Source: Vulcanimicrobiota bacterium (lineage in GTDB: Bacteria; Vulcanimicrobiota; Vulcanimicrobiia; Vulcanimicrobiales; Vulcanimicrobiaceae). From it: DNA of 64,000 nt. Shown in pieces: positions 8,518-17,746 of this stretch. Location: NCBI GenBank assembly GCA_027307235.1, contig DAHUXH010000006.1:109862-173861 (forward strand), written 5' to 3'. Position numbers and translations under genes: made by a program. The notes beneath the pieces were generated by a model. The model was given only the letters and a program-made list of their open reading frames with translations, ran no database searches and was not told the DNA's origin. Positions within the stretch are counted from its first letter, which is position 1. Each line of letters begins with the position of its first letter.

Positions 8518-9477
8518 ATGAGCGATTCCGTATCGACACCGCGCTTGAGCATCGTCGTCCCGCTGTTCAACGAGGAAGGCAACGTTGCCGCACTCCTGGC
8601 GCGTATCGTCGCCGTCGTCGAGCGCCTCCCCGAACGCGACAGCTACGAAATCGTGCTCGTCAACGACGGCAGCAGCGATCACACGCTCGCGCGCATTCGA
8701 GACGAACTGGCGCGGCGTTCGAACATCGTGCTCGTCAATCTTTCGCGCAACTTCGGTCATCAACTCGCGGCCACCGCGGGTATCGAGATCGCGCGCGGTG
8801 ACGCCATCGTCTTGATGGACGGCGATCTGCAAGACCCGCCCGAACTCATCGAAGCGTTTTTGGATCGCTACCGCAAAGGGTACGACGTGGTGTACGCGGT
8901 TCGCCGCACGCGCAAGGGCGAAAGCGCGTTCAAAGTGTGGACCGCGCGTGCGTTCTACCGCATCATCAAGCGCCTCACCAAGGTGTCGATTCCGGTCGAC
9001 ACCGGCGATTTTCGTCTGATGAGCCGTCGCGTGGTGGAAGCGCTCAAGCGCTCGCCCGAACGCCACCGCTTCTTGCGCGGCCTGGTGAGCTGGGTCGGTT
9101 TCAATCAGATCGGCGTCGAGTACGACCGCGAAGAGCGCGCATCGGGAACGACCAAGTACCCGCTGCCCAAGATGGTGCGCTTCGCGATCGACGGCATCAC
9201 GTCGTTCAGCGACGTGCCGCTGCGCTTCGCGTCCTATCTCGGCTTCTCGGCCAGCCTCGTCGCGTTCGTCTACGCACTGGTCGTCATCGGCTTCAAGGTC
9301 TTCAGTCTCAAGCCGCCCGGCTACACGCCCGGATGGGCCTCCACCATCGTGGCGGTGCTATTTTTGGGCGGCATCCAGCTCATCGGCATCGGCATCCTCG
9401 GCGAGTACATCGGCCGCATCTACGACGAAGTCAAAGGCCGCCCGCTCTACCTAATAAGCGAAATCGAACGCTCGTGA
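8518..9477 (+). CDS. Polyprenyl-phosphate glycosyltransferase, GT2 (GtrB/ArnC/DPM1-like)
   Basis: Transfers a sugar from a nucleotide sugar to undecaprenyl phosphate at the inner membrane. Residues 8-235 are the GT-A domain with LSIVVPLFNEEGN, VNDGSSD and MDGDLQDPPE (the DxD metal site), plus the DTGDFRLMSR family signature. Two C-terminal membrane helices follow (YLGFSASLVAFVYALVVIGF and a GGIQLIGIGILGEYIGR region), the usual GtrB/ArnC layout of about 319 residues. It is monocistronic between the lipoprotein and the toxin/antitoxin pair. The product probably feeds lipid A, O-antigen or wall-polymer modification; the sugar is not predictable. Confidence 0.9.
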   Translation: MSDSVSTPRLSIVVPLFNEEGNVAALLARIVAVVERLPERDSYEIVLVNDGSSDHTLARIRDELARRSNIVLVNLSRNFGHQLAATAGIEIARGDAIVLMDGDLQDPPELIEAFLDRYRKGYDVVYAVRRTRKGESAFKVWTARAFYRIIKRLTKVSIPVDTGDFRLMSRRVVEALKRSPERHRFLRGLVSWVGFNQIGVEYDREERASGTTKYPLPKMVRFAIDGITSFSDVPLRFASYLGFSASLVAFVYALVVIGFKVFSLKPPGYTPGWASTIVAVLFLGGIQLIGIGILGEYIGRIYDEVKGRPLYLISEIERS

Positions 9478-9508
9478 CGAACGGAACTCGACCGCCCGCG
9501 CCGTGCGA

Positions 9509-9751
9509 TCAATAGGCGTCTTTGCGATCGACGACACGCAAGATGGCCATTTCGCCACCAGCGAACGTAAACAACACACGAAAACGCCCTACACGCAAGC
9601 GATATTCTGACCGGCCTTGAAGTTTCTTGACATCGCCGTTTGCGCCGCTGGCAAACGCGCGAACCGCCGCGAGGAGTACGCGGCGGTCATGGTCACCCAG
9701 GCGGTCGAGGTCGCGCGCTGCGCGGTTACCAAACCGGACGCGCCAGCTCAA
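9509..9751 (-). CDS. ParE/RelE-family toxin
   Basis: An 80-residue RelE/ParE superfamily protein. It has RNRAARDLDRL-type N-terminal helix features, KKLQGRSEYRLRVGRFRVLF and a final RVVDRKDAY strand, the canonical pattern of mRNA-interferase or gyrase toxins. The start codon is TTG at 9751 and overlaps the antitoxin stop (TTGA), which ties its translation to the antitoxin. The Lys/Arg placement and short C-terminus look closer to RelE than to ParE, but I cannot assign the target. Confidence 0.85.
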   Translation of the reverse strand: MSWRVRFGNRAARDLDRLGDHDRRVLLAAVRAFASGANGDVKKLQGRSEYRLRVGRFRVLFTFAGGEMAILRVVDRKDAY

Positions 9752-9975
9752 AGACCATACCGACGTTCGAGTTCTTCCAGCGCGACGGTTCCATCTGCGT
9801 GATCGACCTCAGCAAGGGCGGCGAGTTCGTCTTCGTCGGCAGGTACTTCTTCTGCCAAGAGGCACTGGACGGCCAGGCGATCGTGCGCTCGCGCGGCCTC
9901 TACCAGGGCGGCGATGTGGTCCACTTCGGTTTCAGGCAGCGCATCTATGAGCTGATGGAGTGCGGCGCGGGTCAT
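9748..9975 (-). CDS. Antitoxin of the ParE/RelE pair
   Basis: A 75-residue acidic protein directly upstream of the toxin. It begins MTRAALHQLIDALPE, a pattern common in small antitoxins, and ends EELERRYGL, likely the toxin-wrapping tail. No clear ribbon-helix-helix or HTH motif is visible, so the DNA-binding mode is uncertain. The role is assigned mainly from position, size and charge. The pair lies alone between a glycosyltransferase and the pyrimidine phosphorylase gene. Confidence 0.75.
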   Translation of the reverse strand: MTRAALHQLIDALPETEVDHIAALVEAARAHDRLAVQCLLAEEVPADEDELAALAEVDHADGTVALEELERRYGL

Positions 9976-10041
9976 GGCAGCATTCTAACACGGCTAAAGC
10001 CCCACGGTTCAAGTGGTCGCAAGGCGCTCCAGTTTTTCGAT

Positions 10042-11295
10042 TCACCCGGTGACATCGTCGTAGATGAGTGGTCGCGACGGCGGCTGATCCGCAATGATGT
10101 GAAAGGCGCCGGCGATGGCTTCCGGCATTGCGTTCGTGCCGTAGCATTCGGCTAGCACGTCGCCGGTTCGCACTGGATCGCCGATGCGCACGCGCACTCG
10201 GATGCCCGCGCATGCATCGCCGGCACTGAGCGCACGGGCTTGGTTGCCGAGCGCCACCGCGTCGATCGCACCGATGAATCCGCTGCTCGCGGCTCGGACG
10301 CTCGCGCGCTGCTCTACGGGCGCGAGCGCTTCCAACGACGCGCGCCGTGCGCCTTGTGCTTCGATCATCTCGACGAACTTTTCGTAGGCGGCCCCGGAGC
10401 GCAGCGCGTCCTCGGCGCGAACCGGCGCATCGGCAACGCCGGCAGCCTCGAGCATCGCCGACGCGATGCGCACGGAGAGTTCTCGCAGGCGTGAATCGCC
10501 GTCAAGCCCGCGCAGCACGTCACGAACGCCGACGATCTCCAATCCGGTACCGATCCACGTGCCGAGCGGCTCGTTCATGTCGGTGACGAACGCGCGTGCC
10601 GCGCGGCCGCAGCGGCGCGCCACCTCGACCAGCGTTTGCGCCAGCGCACGTGCGGACGCGATGTCTTTCATGAACGCGGCCGTGCCGCACTTCACATCGA
10701 AGACGAAGGCCTCCGCGCCGCCGGCGAGTTTCTTCGAGAGAATGGAAGCAGCGATGAGCCCGACGCTCGGCACCGTGCCGGTCCGATCGCGCAGCCGGTA
10801 GAGGCGCTTGTCGGCGGGAACGAACGCGTCGGTTTGCATCGCGATCGCGCAACCGATGCGCTCGACCTGCGCGATGAATGCCTCCATGCTCAATGCGGCG
10901 CTGCATCCGGGGATGGCTTCGAGCTTGTCGATGGTGCCGCCAGTGTGGCCGAGCGCGCGACCCGAGAGTTTGGCGACACGCCCGCCGCAGGCGGCGACGA
11001 TCGGCACCGCGATCAGCGAAACGCTATCGCCGACGCCGCCGCTCGAGTGTTTGTCGACGACGTTCTCGGCGTGAAAGGTCAGCGCTTCGCCGCTGGCCGC
11101 CATCGCGCCGGTCAGCGCGGTGATCTCGTCGAGTCCCATGCCGCGAAAGACGCAGGCCATCGCGAGCGCCGCCATCTGCGCGTCATCGACCGCGCCGTCC
11201 ATGTATGCGCCGACGATCGCGTCCCACTGGGCCGGCGAGAGTTCATCGCCGTCACGCTTGCGTTCGATCGCCAAACGCATGGTCGTATCATCCAT
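10042..11295 (-). CDS. pdp: Pyrimidine-nucleoside (thymidine) phosphorylase
   Basis: Phosphorolyses thymidine or uridine to the base plus (deoxy)ribose-1-phosphate in the cytoplasm; phosphopentomutase acts next in the pathway. Motifs seen are the phosphate-binding DKHSSGGVGD, KLSGRALGHTGGTIDKLE and FVFDVKCGTAAFM, in a 417-residue chain with the usual three-domain length. The C-terminal PYNP-type domain (IRVRVRIGDPVRTGDVLAE) is intact. ATG 11295. Whether it prefers thymidine (DeoA) or all pyrimidines (Pdp) cannot be decided by eye. Confidence 0.92.
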   Translation of the reverse strand: MDDTTMRLAIERKRDGDELSPAQWDAIVGAYMDGAVDDAQMAALAMACVFRGMGLDEITALTGAMAASGEALTFHAENVVDKHSSGGVGDSVSLIAVPIVAACGGRVAKLSGRALGHTGGTIDKLEAIPGCSAALSMEAFIAQVERIGCAIAMQTDAFVPADKRLYRLRDRTGTVPSVGLIAASILSKKLAGGAEAFVFDVKCGTAAFMKDIASARALAQTLVEVARRCGRAARAFVTDMNEPLGTWIGTGLEIVGVRDVLRGLDGDSRLRELSVRIASAMLEAAGVADAPVRAEDALRSGAAYEKFVEMIEAQGARRASLEALAPVEQRASVRAASSGFIGAIDAVALGNQARALSAGDACAGIRVRVRIGDPVRTGDVLAECYGTNAMPEAIAGAFHIIADQPPSRPLIYDDVTG

Positions 11296-11339
11296 CGGGC
11301 TACGGGTTTCGTGCCGCCGCGAAGCGAAGCCCGCTCCTC

Positions 11340-12647
11340 GTGCATCTTCCCCCGGTTGTCGTTCCCGTCGTCACGCCGGTGCCGTTGGATCCGATCGCGC
11401 TCATCGTGTACGCGGCCGTCTTCGTCGCGGCGGCGATCGCGGTGTCGCGCAAGGCCTCGATCGGCACGTGCGCGCTGCTCGTTTGCGCGCCGTTCGCGTT
11501 CTATCGCGACGTCGGCTCGACGACGATCACACTGGAGAAGGTCGTCGTCGTCGCGACGCTCCTCGGCTTGAGCACGTACATCGGCGCTTTTGGACGCTTG
11601 GGCGCCCGCGCCATTCGTCCGTTGCTGCTTGTCGCCGCGTGCGCGATCGGTGCCACCGCGCTCTCGGCCACGCAAGCGTTGCACCTCGGGCCATCGGTGC
11701 GTGAGATTTTCAAGGGCGTCGAATATCTGACCGTCTTCGCCGCGGCGTACTGCGCGCTGCGCATCGATCCCGACGTCACGCTGGTGGAACGGACGTTCGC
11801 CGGCGTCGTCATCGCGGTGTGCGCGCTTGCGCTCGTGCAAGAACTGTTCGGTGCGCCGTCGGGGCTGCACTTCGCGAGCATCGATGTACCGCGCATCGCG
11901 GGTCCGCTTGAAGGGCCTAATCAACTCGGCGCCTTCCTCGAACTGTCGATCCCGGTGCTCGCAGCGCTGATCGCACAACGGCGCACCTTTCTGCTCTCGC
12001 TCGCGCTGGGCGCGGCCGTCGCCGCGGAGATACTCACGTTCTCGCGCGCGGGCATCCTCTTCGCGTTCGTCGGACTTGCTGTCGTCGTCACGTTCTGCGC
12101 GCACCGGCGCGCGCTGGTCGCGCCGGTCGCGATAGGCGCGAGCATAGGCCTCGCGGTCACGGGCGCGTGGGCAAGCGTGGCGCACTCCTTTGGCGTCTTT
12201 CGTCTCTTCGATTGGTCGAGCAACTACGCGGGCGGCGTCGGCAATCGCGGCGTTCTCTGGCACGCGGCGCTGCTGCTGTGGCGAGAGCATCCGCTGCTCG
12301 GCATCGGCGCCGGAAACTTCGAACTCGAATTGCCGCTCGCAGGCGTCCACGGCGTGCGCACGGAGGCCAACAGCTGGTATCTGCAAGCGCTCGTCGAAGG
12401 CGGCATCCCGTCGTTGCTCACCACGCTTGCCCTCGCGAGCATGCCCATCGTACTGTTCGCCCGGCGTCTGCGCTCGTCGCCGCTCGCGCTCGGAGCGTGC
12501 GTCGCGGGTGCGGCGTTCGCGCTGCACGGGATCGTCGACGACTTGATGTTCTTCACCAAAGTCGGCGCGTGGTGGTGGCTGGTCCTCGCGATCGCGGCCG
12601 CCGCCTGCACCGACACGCCGCACCCTGATATGGTAACAACCCCGTGA
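11340..12647 (+). CDS. O-antigen ligase/polymerase-like membrane protein
   Basis: A polytopic protein of about 435 residues in the Wzy/WaaL (PF04932) style. It has roughly eleven hydrophobic segments, a large loop between them with LEGPNQLGAFLE, FSRAGILFAF, and GNRGVLWHAALLLWREHPLLGIGAGNFE, the family signature region. Such proteins polymerise or ligate lipid-linked oligosaccharides on the outer face of the inner membrane. I chose GTG 11340 because longer reading would overlap the divergent phosphorylase gene. Its stop overlaps the mfd start. Ligase versus polymerase cannot be separated from sequence. Confidence 0.8.
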   Translation: MHLPPVVVPVVTPVPLDPIALIVYAAVFVAAAIAVSRKASIGTCALLVCAPFAFYRDVGSTTITLEKVVVVATLLGLSTYIGAFGRLGARAIRPLLLVAACAIGATALSATQALHLGPSVREIFKGVEYLTVFAAAYCALRIDPDVTLVERTFAGVVIAVCALALVQELFGAPSGLHFASIDVPRIAGPLEGPNQLGAFLELSIPVLAALIAQRRTFLLSLALGAAVAAEILTFSRAGILFAFVGLAVVVTFCAHRRALVAPVAIGASIGLAVTGAWASVAHSFGVFRLFDWSSNYAGGVGNRGVLWHAALLLWREHPLLGIGAGNFELELPLAGVHGVRTEANSWYLQALVEGGIPSLLTTLALASMPIVLFARRLRSSPLALGACVAGAAFALHGIVDDLMFFTKVGAWWWLVLAIAAAACTDTPHPDMVTTP

Positions 12648-15600
12648 TGACCGACACGCTCCCCCAGACCGCGACCATCGCCGAGGCAGTGCTTCGTGAA
12701 TTACCCGCGTCCAACCGCGCGCTCGGACACGCGATCGAACGCCTTCGGCGCGAGCATCCGTCGGTCGCGCTTCACGAGACCGTCGCCGCCGCTCGACCGG
12801 CGCTGATCGCGGCGCTCTTCCGCGCGCTCGGCCGAACGCTCTTCGTGGCGACGCCGACGGCCGACGCCGCCGAGCGCATCCTCACCGACATCTTGTACTT
12901 CATCGGTGAAAACGAGCCGCGCAGCGTCGCGCTCCTGCGCCCGCGTGACGAAGCGATCGGCGCGATCGAGAGTCCTTCCGAACGCAGCGCGCGTATGGCG
13001 CTGTTCGCCGACCTGCTCGACGGCACGCCGCGCATCGTGGTGGCGCCGGTAGCGGCATTGCGCCAATACGTCATGCCGCCGGCACTCTTTGCGTCGTCGC
13101 GCGTGCTGCTCGAACCCGGCGCGAACGCCGGGTGGGAAACAACGCTCAACCACCTGCACCGCTTGGGATACACCCGCACCGATGTGGTGAGCGCGGCCGG
13201 CGAATACGCCGTGCGCGGCGGCATCCTCGACGTCTTTGCGCCCACGGCTTCTCAACCGGTGCGCGTCGAATTCTTCGGCGACGAGATCGAGAACATACGC
13301 TCCTTCGCGCTCGAGACGCAGTTGAGCACCGGACGGTGCGAACGCGTCGACATCGCTCCGTGGAGCGAACTGCCGCGCGACGATGTCTACCGCGCGCGCG
13401 TCATCGAGCGATTCGCCGGGCCCGGCAACGTCCGCGCGGCGATGCGCGCGCATCTGGATCTGGGTGACGATGTTCCGCAGCCGTGGCTGTCGCTCGCCTA
13501 TGACGAACGCGCCACCGTTCTCGACTATCTGCGCGACGACGCGCTCGTCGTGCTCGACGATCCGGGGATGCTTGCCACCATCGACCACGCGCTCGAAGAC
13601 GAGCGCGCCCGCGAGGAGAACGTGCTGTTGGCCGCGCTCGGGAGCGACAGCGCCGGTGCGATCTCCGTCAACGAGGACGACGTGCAGGACGCGCTGCTCG
13701 CCGACGTCGCAGCGCCGCATCCGAAGCTCGCCGATCTGCGCGGTACGTTGACCGAGCGCGCGCTCCTGACGTTCACCGGCGCGATCGAGAGCGTGCACGG
13801 CGCCGCGCTGCCGCAACCGCGCGACGCCTTCGTCGTCGAATGCGCGCCGGTCGAACATTTCAATCGGCAGATTCAACTTTTCACGACAACGTTGCGGGAG
13901 TGGACCAAAGCCGGCGAGACGACCCTGATCGTCAGTTCCGCCACCTCGCGCATCGCCGATATTCTGCACGCCGCCGGCATCCCGCCGGAACGCACCGCGA
14001 CCACGCTGCGCATGCGTGAACGTGGCCGCGCGGAGGCGGCGCTCGGCGCGAAGCCGAGCGGCCAGGTCTTCATCGATCACGGCAGCATCGAGAGCGGCTT
14101 TGCGATTCCCGATCTGCGCTTACGCGTCATCGGAGACCGCGAGATCTTCGGCCAGCCCGCCAAACGGGTGAAACTGCGCGCGATCAAGGAAGGCGTGCCG
14201 GTCACCCTGGCCGACCTCAAGGTCGGCGATTACGTCGTCCACGCCGTGCACGGCATCGGCCGCTATTTGGGTCTGCGCACCGAGACGATTCTCGGCGCGA
14301 CGCAAGACTACATCGATCTGCAGTTCGCGGGCAACGATCGCATGATGGTGCCGGTAACGCAGATGCACCAGATCTCGAAATATAGCGCCGGTGAGGGCGG
14401 CGTTCCACGCCTCTCGAAGATGGGCGGCGCCGACTGGGCACGCACGAAGGCGCGCGTCTCCGAATCGCTGGCGAAGATCGCCGACGGTCTGGTGCACCTC
14501 TACGCCGAACGCGAACTCGCCCAAGGACACGCATTCTCCGGCGATTCTCCGTGGCAAGCCGAGATTGAAGAAGCGTTCCCGTACGAACTCACCCCTGATC
14601 AAAAAACCGCGATCGACGACACCAAGGGCGACATGGAACGGCAGCGCCCGATGGATCGCTTGGTGTGCGGCGACGTCGGTTACGGCAAGACCGAAGTTGC
14701 GATTCGTGCCGCGTTCAAAGCCGTCGCCGGGAAGAAGCAAGTCGCGGTGCTCGTTCCGACGACGCTGCTCGCGGCACAGCACTTCCGCACGTTCTCGGCG
14801 CGATTCGCGGGCCTTCCGCTGCGCATCGAAGAGCTGTCGCGTTCAAAGAGCAAAGCCGAACAGAACGTGATCTTGCGCGATCTCGCTCAAGGCAAGGTCG
14901 ACATCGTCATCGGCACGCACCGGTTGCTGCAAAAAGACGTCGCCTTCTCCGACCTCGGGCTGATCATCGTCGATGAAGAGCAGCGTTTCGGCGTGATGCA
15001 CAAGGAGCGGCTCAAGGAGTACCGCGCATCGGTTGACGTGCTGACCCTCTCGGCGACGCCGATTCCGCGCACGCTGCACATGTCGCTGCTCGGCGTGCGC
15101 GACCTCTCGCTAATTCAAACGGCACCGAAGAATCGCATGTCGGTCAAGACGATCGTCGCGCCGACCAGTGACGCGCTGATTCAACATGCGATCGCCGCCG
15201 AGATCGATCGTGGCGGGCAGGTCTACTATTTGCACAACCGCGTCGAGACGATTCACGCGGTGAAGAGCGCCCTGCAGGTGCTGATGCCGCGCGCGCGCAT
15301 CGCTATTGCGCACGGCCAGATGAACGAAGGCGAGATCGAACCGATCATGCAAGACTTCATCGACGGCGACATCGACGTGCTCATCGCCACGACGATCATC
15401 GAAAACGGCATCGACATTCCTAACGTCAATACGATCATCGTCAACAACGCCGATATGTTCGGGCTCGCGCAGCTCTACCAACTGCGCGGGCGCGTCGGCC
15501 GTTCGAACCATCAAGCCTACGCCTATCTGCTCTATCAAGGCCACAAGGCGTTGAGCGAAGAGGCCAAAGCGCGCCTCGAAGCGATCCGCGAATTCACGCA

Positions 15601-16219
15601 CCTGGGCTCCGGCCTGCAGATCGCGATGCGTGACCTCGAGATACGCGGCGCCGGGAATCTTCTCGGCTCGGCGCAGTCCGGCTTCATCGGATCGGTCGGT
15701 TTCGACACCTACTGTCAGTTGCTGGCGGAAGCGATCGCGCAGCGCCGCGGCATGGCGGCCGCTCTGGAAGAGCGGCGCGAGGCGGTCATCGACGTGAAGC
15801 TCAACGCCTACATTCCCGACGATTACATCGCGCAAGTGTCTCAGAAGATCGCGGTCTATCAACAGCTCGCACGCGCGCGCAGCGAAGCGGAAGTCGATGA
15901 GATCGCGGCCGGCGTTCGCGACCGGTTCGGCGCATCGCCGGTGCCGTTCGATCATTTGGTCGATTTGACGAAGCTTCGCACGATCGCGCTCACCAAGCAC
16001 GTGACGCGCGTGGTCGTCGACGACGAGCGGCTGACACTCGGTGTCGGTTCGAGCTTCGCGTTCGACGCCGCCGCCCTGCCGAAGTTCCAATCGCTCACGA
16101 AGAACCGCTTCCGCTTCGGCGAGAGCAAGATCGTCGTCGACTTGCCCAAGCCCAAGCCGGGCGAAGCCTACGACGAGATTTGGCTGCCGCTCTTACGCCG
16201 CTTGCTCGATGCGATGTAA
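12644..16219 (+). CDS. mfd: Transcription-repair coupling factor Mfd
   Basis: An ATP-driven translocase that removes RNA polymerase stalled at DNA lesions and recruits UvrA. It is full length at 1191 residues. The UvrB-like N-terminal module is followed by the RNA-polymerase-interacting domain (DYVVHAVHGIGRYLGL). The superfamily 2 motor has the Walker A region GDVGYGK at 676-682, DEEQ at 777-780, LSATPIPRT, and GRVGRSNHQAYAYL in motif VI. The TRCF C-terminal domain follows. The start overlaps the upstream stop. A small ATPase gene lies 26 bases downstream. Confidence 0.97.
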   Translation: MMTDTLPQTATIAEAVLRELPASNRALGHAIERLRREHPSVALHETVAAARPALIAALFRALGRTLFVATPTADAAERILTDILYFIGENEPRSVALLRPRDEAIGAIESPSERSARMALFADLLDGTPRIVVAPVAALRQYVMPPALFASSRVLLEPGANAGWETTLNHLHRLGYTRTDVVSAAGEYAVRGGILDVFAPTASQPVRVEFFGDEIENIRSFALETQLSTGRCERVDIAPWSELPRDDVYRARVIERFAGPGNVRAAMRAHLDLGDDVPQPWLSLAYDERATVLDYLRDDALVVLDDPGMLATIDHALEDERAREENVLLAALGSDSAGAISVNEDDVQDALLADVAAPHPKLADLRGTLTERALLTFTGAIESVHGAALPQPRDAFVVECAPVEHFNRQIQLFTTTLREWTKAGETTLIVSSATSRIADILHAAGIPPERTATTLRMRERGRAEAALGAKPSGQVFIDHGSIESGFAIPDLRLRVIGDREIFGQPAKRVKLRAIKEGVPVTLADLKVGDYVVHAVHGIGRYLGLRTETILGATQDYIDLQFAGNDRMMVPVTQMHQISKYSAGEGGVPRLSKMGGADWARTKARVSESLAKIADGLVHLYAERELAQGHAFSGDSPWQAEIEEAFPYELTPDQKTAIDDTKGDMERQRPMDRLVCGDVGYGKTEVAIRAAFKAVAGKKQVAVLVPTTLLAAQHFRTFSARFAGLPLRIEELSRSKSKAEQNVILRDLAQGKVDIVIGTHRLLQKDVAFSDLGLIIVDEEQRFGVMHKERLKEYRASVDVLTLSATPIPRTLHMSLLGVRDLSLIQTAPKNRMSVKTIVAPTSDALIQHAIAAEIDRGGQVYYLHNRVETIHAVKSALQVLMPRARIAIAHGQMNEGEIEPIMQDFIDGDIDVLIATTIIENGIDIPNVNTIIVNNADMFGLAQLYQLRGRVGRSNHQAYAYLLYQGHKALSEEAKARLEAIREFTHLGSGLQIAMRDLEIRGAGNLLGSAQSGFIGSVGFDTYCQLLAEAIAQRRGMAAALEERREAVIDVKLNAYIPDDYIAQVSQKIAVYQQLARARSEAEVDEIAAGVRDRFGASPVPFDHLVDLTKLRTIALTKHVTRVVVDDERLTLGVGSSFAFDAAALPKFQSLTKNRFRFGESKIVVDLPKPKPGEAYDEIWLPLLRRLLDAM

Positions 16220-16245
16220 CCTGGTAACTTTAGTCGCAACGCCCC

Positions 16246-16635
16246 ATGCGATGGAGTTTTGAATCGAGCGACGGCCGTTCCGCGCGCGCCGTGCGCGCGG
16301 AGGTGATGCACCTGCTGACGGCCTCCGCGCCGGCGGCTTGCGACGTGCATGCCGCCGAGCTGATCGTCGGAGAACTCATCGCCAACGCCGTGCGCCACGC
16401 GCCCGGGCGGGTCCGCGTCGAGCTTCACTGGGAGGGTGGAACGGCGATGCTGCACGTTCATGACGACGGACCGGGTTTCGAATTGAGCGAAGCGCCGCAG
16501 CCGCCCGAGGCGCTCTGCGAGTCTGGCTGGGGCCTGTTTCTCGTCGCGACCGCGGCGGCCGGAAGGTTCGTCGTCAATCGCAGAGAGCGCGGCGGAACGC
16601 ACGTGAGTGTGCCCCTGCCGATCGCGCCCGCCTGA
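16246..16635 (+). CDS. Small GHKL-type ATPase, RsbW/SpoIIAB-like
   Basis: A 129-residue stand-alone HATPase_c_2 domain. N box ELIANAVRHA, G1 DDGPGF, G2 GWGLFLV and G3 GGTHVSV are all present. Proteins of this kind are anti-sigma-factor serine kinases or phosphatase partners in partner-switching pathways. No sigma factor or anti-anti-sigma STAS gene is adjacent; the only sigma factor in the window is at 27713-28393. It follows mfd closely, where spoVT sits in Bacillus. The role is therefore a family-level guess. Confidence 0.8.
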   Translation: MRWSFESSDGRSARAVRAEVMHLLTASAPAACDVHAAELIVGELIANAVRHAPGRVRVELHWEGGTAMLHVHDDGPGFELSEAPQPPEALCESGWGLFLVATAAAGRFVVNRRERGGTHVSVPLPIAPA

Positions 16636-16716
16636 AGCCGGCGGCCGAAAGGACCAGGGTTCACACCACCGAACAGCCCCTCGCCACGCCCTTTCCACTA
16701 ATAAACGGAGTCCGGA

Positions 16717-17652
16717 ATGTCGAAAGCCCACCGCGTGTTCGCGGCTACTGCCACCGCGCTGATGACGCTCGCGCTTGCCGCCTGCGCCGGCGGCGGATCC
16801 GTCATGACCGTGAACGGCCAGTCGATCTCGCGCGCCGATCTCGACTCGAAACTCGAAGCGAACCCCGCCGCGCGCGGCGTTCTGCAACAGATCGTGCAAG
16901 ATATGCTGCTCGAGCAGTACGCCAAAGACCACAACATCGCGGTCTCGGATGACGAAGTCGCCAAGAAAGAGGACTCCGTCAAAGCGAATTTCCCGGCCGG
17001 ATCGTGGGACGAGATGCTCAAAGCGCGCAACCTCTCCGAGGATGACGTGCATAAGGTGCTGCGCGAGCAAATCATCATCGACAAAGCCGTCGGCGGCGAC
17101 GTGAAGATCACCGACGCCCAGATTCAAGACTACTTCAACAAGAACCATCAGACGTTCGACACGCCCGATCAGGTGCGCGCGCGCCACATTCTCGTGAGCG
17201 ATCTCGCGACCGCCAACAAGATCGAAGGCCTGCTCAAGCAGGGCGGGGATTTCGCGGCGCTCGCCAAGCAGTATTCGCTCGACCCCGGCACCAAGGACAA
17301 GGGCGGCGAACTCGGCTTCTTCCGCCATGGGCAGATGGTTCCGAGCTTCGATGCATACGCATTCAGCGGAAAGATCGGCGCGAACAGCGGTCCGATCAAG
17401 TCGCCGTTCGGCTATCACATCATTCAAGTCGAAGAGCGTCAGACCGGCAAGAAGGCGACGCTCGCCGACGCGCACGATCGCATCGTCGACACGCTGCGCG
17501 GACAGCAAGAACAACCGCTGATCGGACCGTTCTTGCAGAAGCTGCAGTCGCAGGCGACGATCGTCGCCACCGATCCGCGCTTCGAAGGCATCTTCCCGAC
17601 GCCGCCTCCGGCCGCCCCGGCGACCTCGCCGGCCCCGAGCGCGACCAAGTAG
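16717..17652 (+). CDS. Peptidyl-prolyl isomerase lipoprotein, PpiC/SurA/PrsA type
   Basis: An extracytoplasmic folding catalyst of 311 residues. The signal peptide ends in lipobox LAAC (Cys22). A SurA_N-like helical region runs to about residue 140. The parvulin domain has VRARHILVSD, FAALAKQYSLDPGTKDKGG, LGFFRHGQMVPSF and PFGYHIIQVEER. The C-terminal tail is Pro/Ala-rich. An SD-like GGAG lies upstream of ATG 16717. In a diderm this could escort outer-membrane proteins. A strong terminator follows at 17677-17715. Confidence 0.92.
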   Translation: MSKAHRVFAATATALMTLALAACAGGGSVMTVNGQSISRADLDSKLEANPAARGVLQQIVQDMLLEQYAKDHNIAVSDDEVAKKEDSVKANFPAGSWDEMLKARNLSEDDVHKVLREQIIIDKAVGGDVKITDAQIQDYFNKNHQTFDTPDQVRARHILVSDLATANKIEGLLKQGGDFAALAKQYSLDPGTKDKGGELGFFRHGQMVPSFDAYAFSGKIGANSGPIKSPFGYHIIQVEERQTGKKATLADAHDRIVDTLRGQQEQPLIGPFLQKLQSQATIVATDPRFEGIFPTPPPAAPATSPAPSATK

Positions 17653-17676
17653 CGCTCGTCCGTCTCGATTGCGTCG

Positions 17677-17715
17677 CGAGCGGCTCCGGATGATTCCGGG
17701 GCCGCTCGTTTTTTT
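17677..17715 (+). terminator. Intrinsic terminator after the PpiC gene
   Basis: A 14-bp stem (arms 17677-17690 and 17695-17708, one G-U pair) with the four-base loop TGAT is followed by seven T residues. It lies 24 bases past the stop, so it ends the mfd-ATPase-ppiC transcription unit before mazG. Confidence 0.93.
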
Positions 17716-17746
17716 CACCGGGAGGGCCGCGTAACGCGCGCGAACG

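Noticed and set aside
8104..9066. Minus-strand frame containing CPGCGN, resembling a zinc ribbon
   Set aside because: Only one Cys pair is present, the frame crosses the glycosyltransferase and lipoprotein genes, and no ribosome binding site is seen; likely chance.
11112..12623. 503-codon minus-strand frame opposite the O-antigen ligase-like gene
   Set aside because: Charged, repetitive shadow translation; the plus-strand frame has membrane helices and family motifs.
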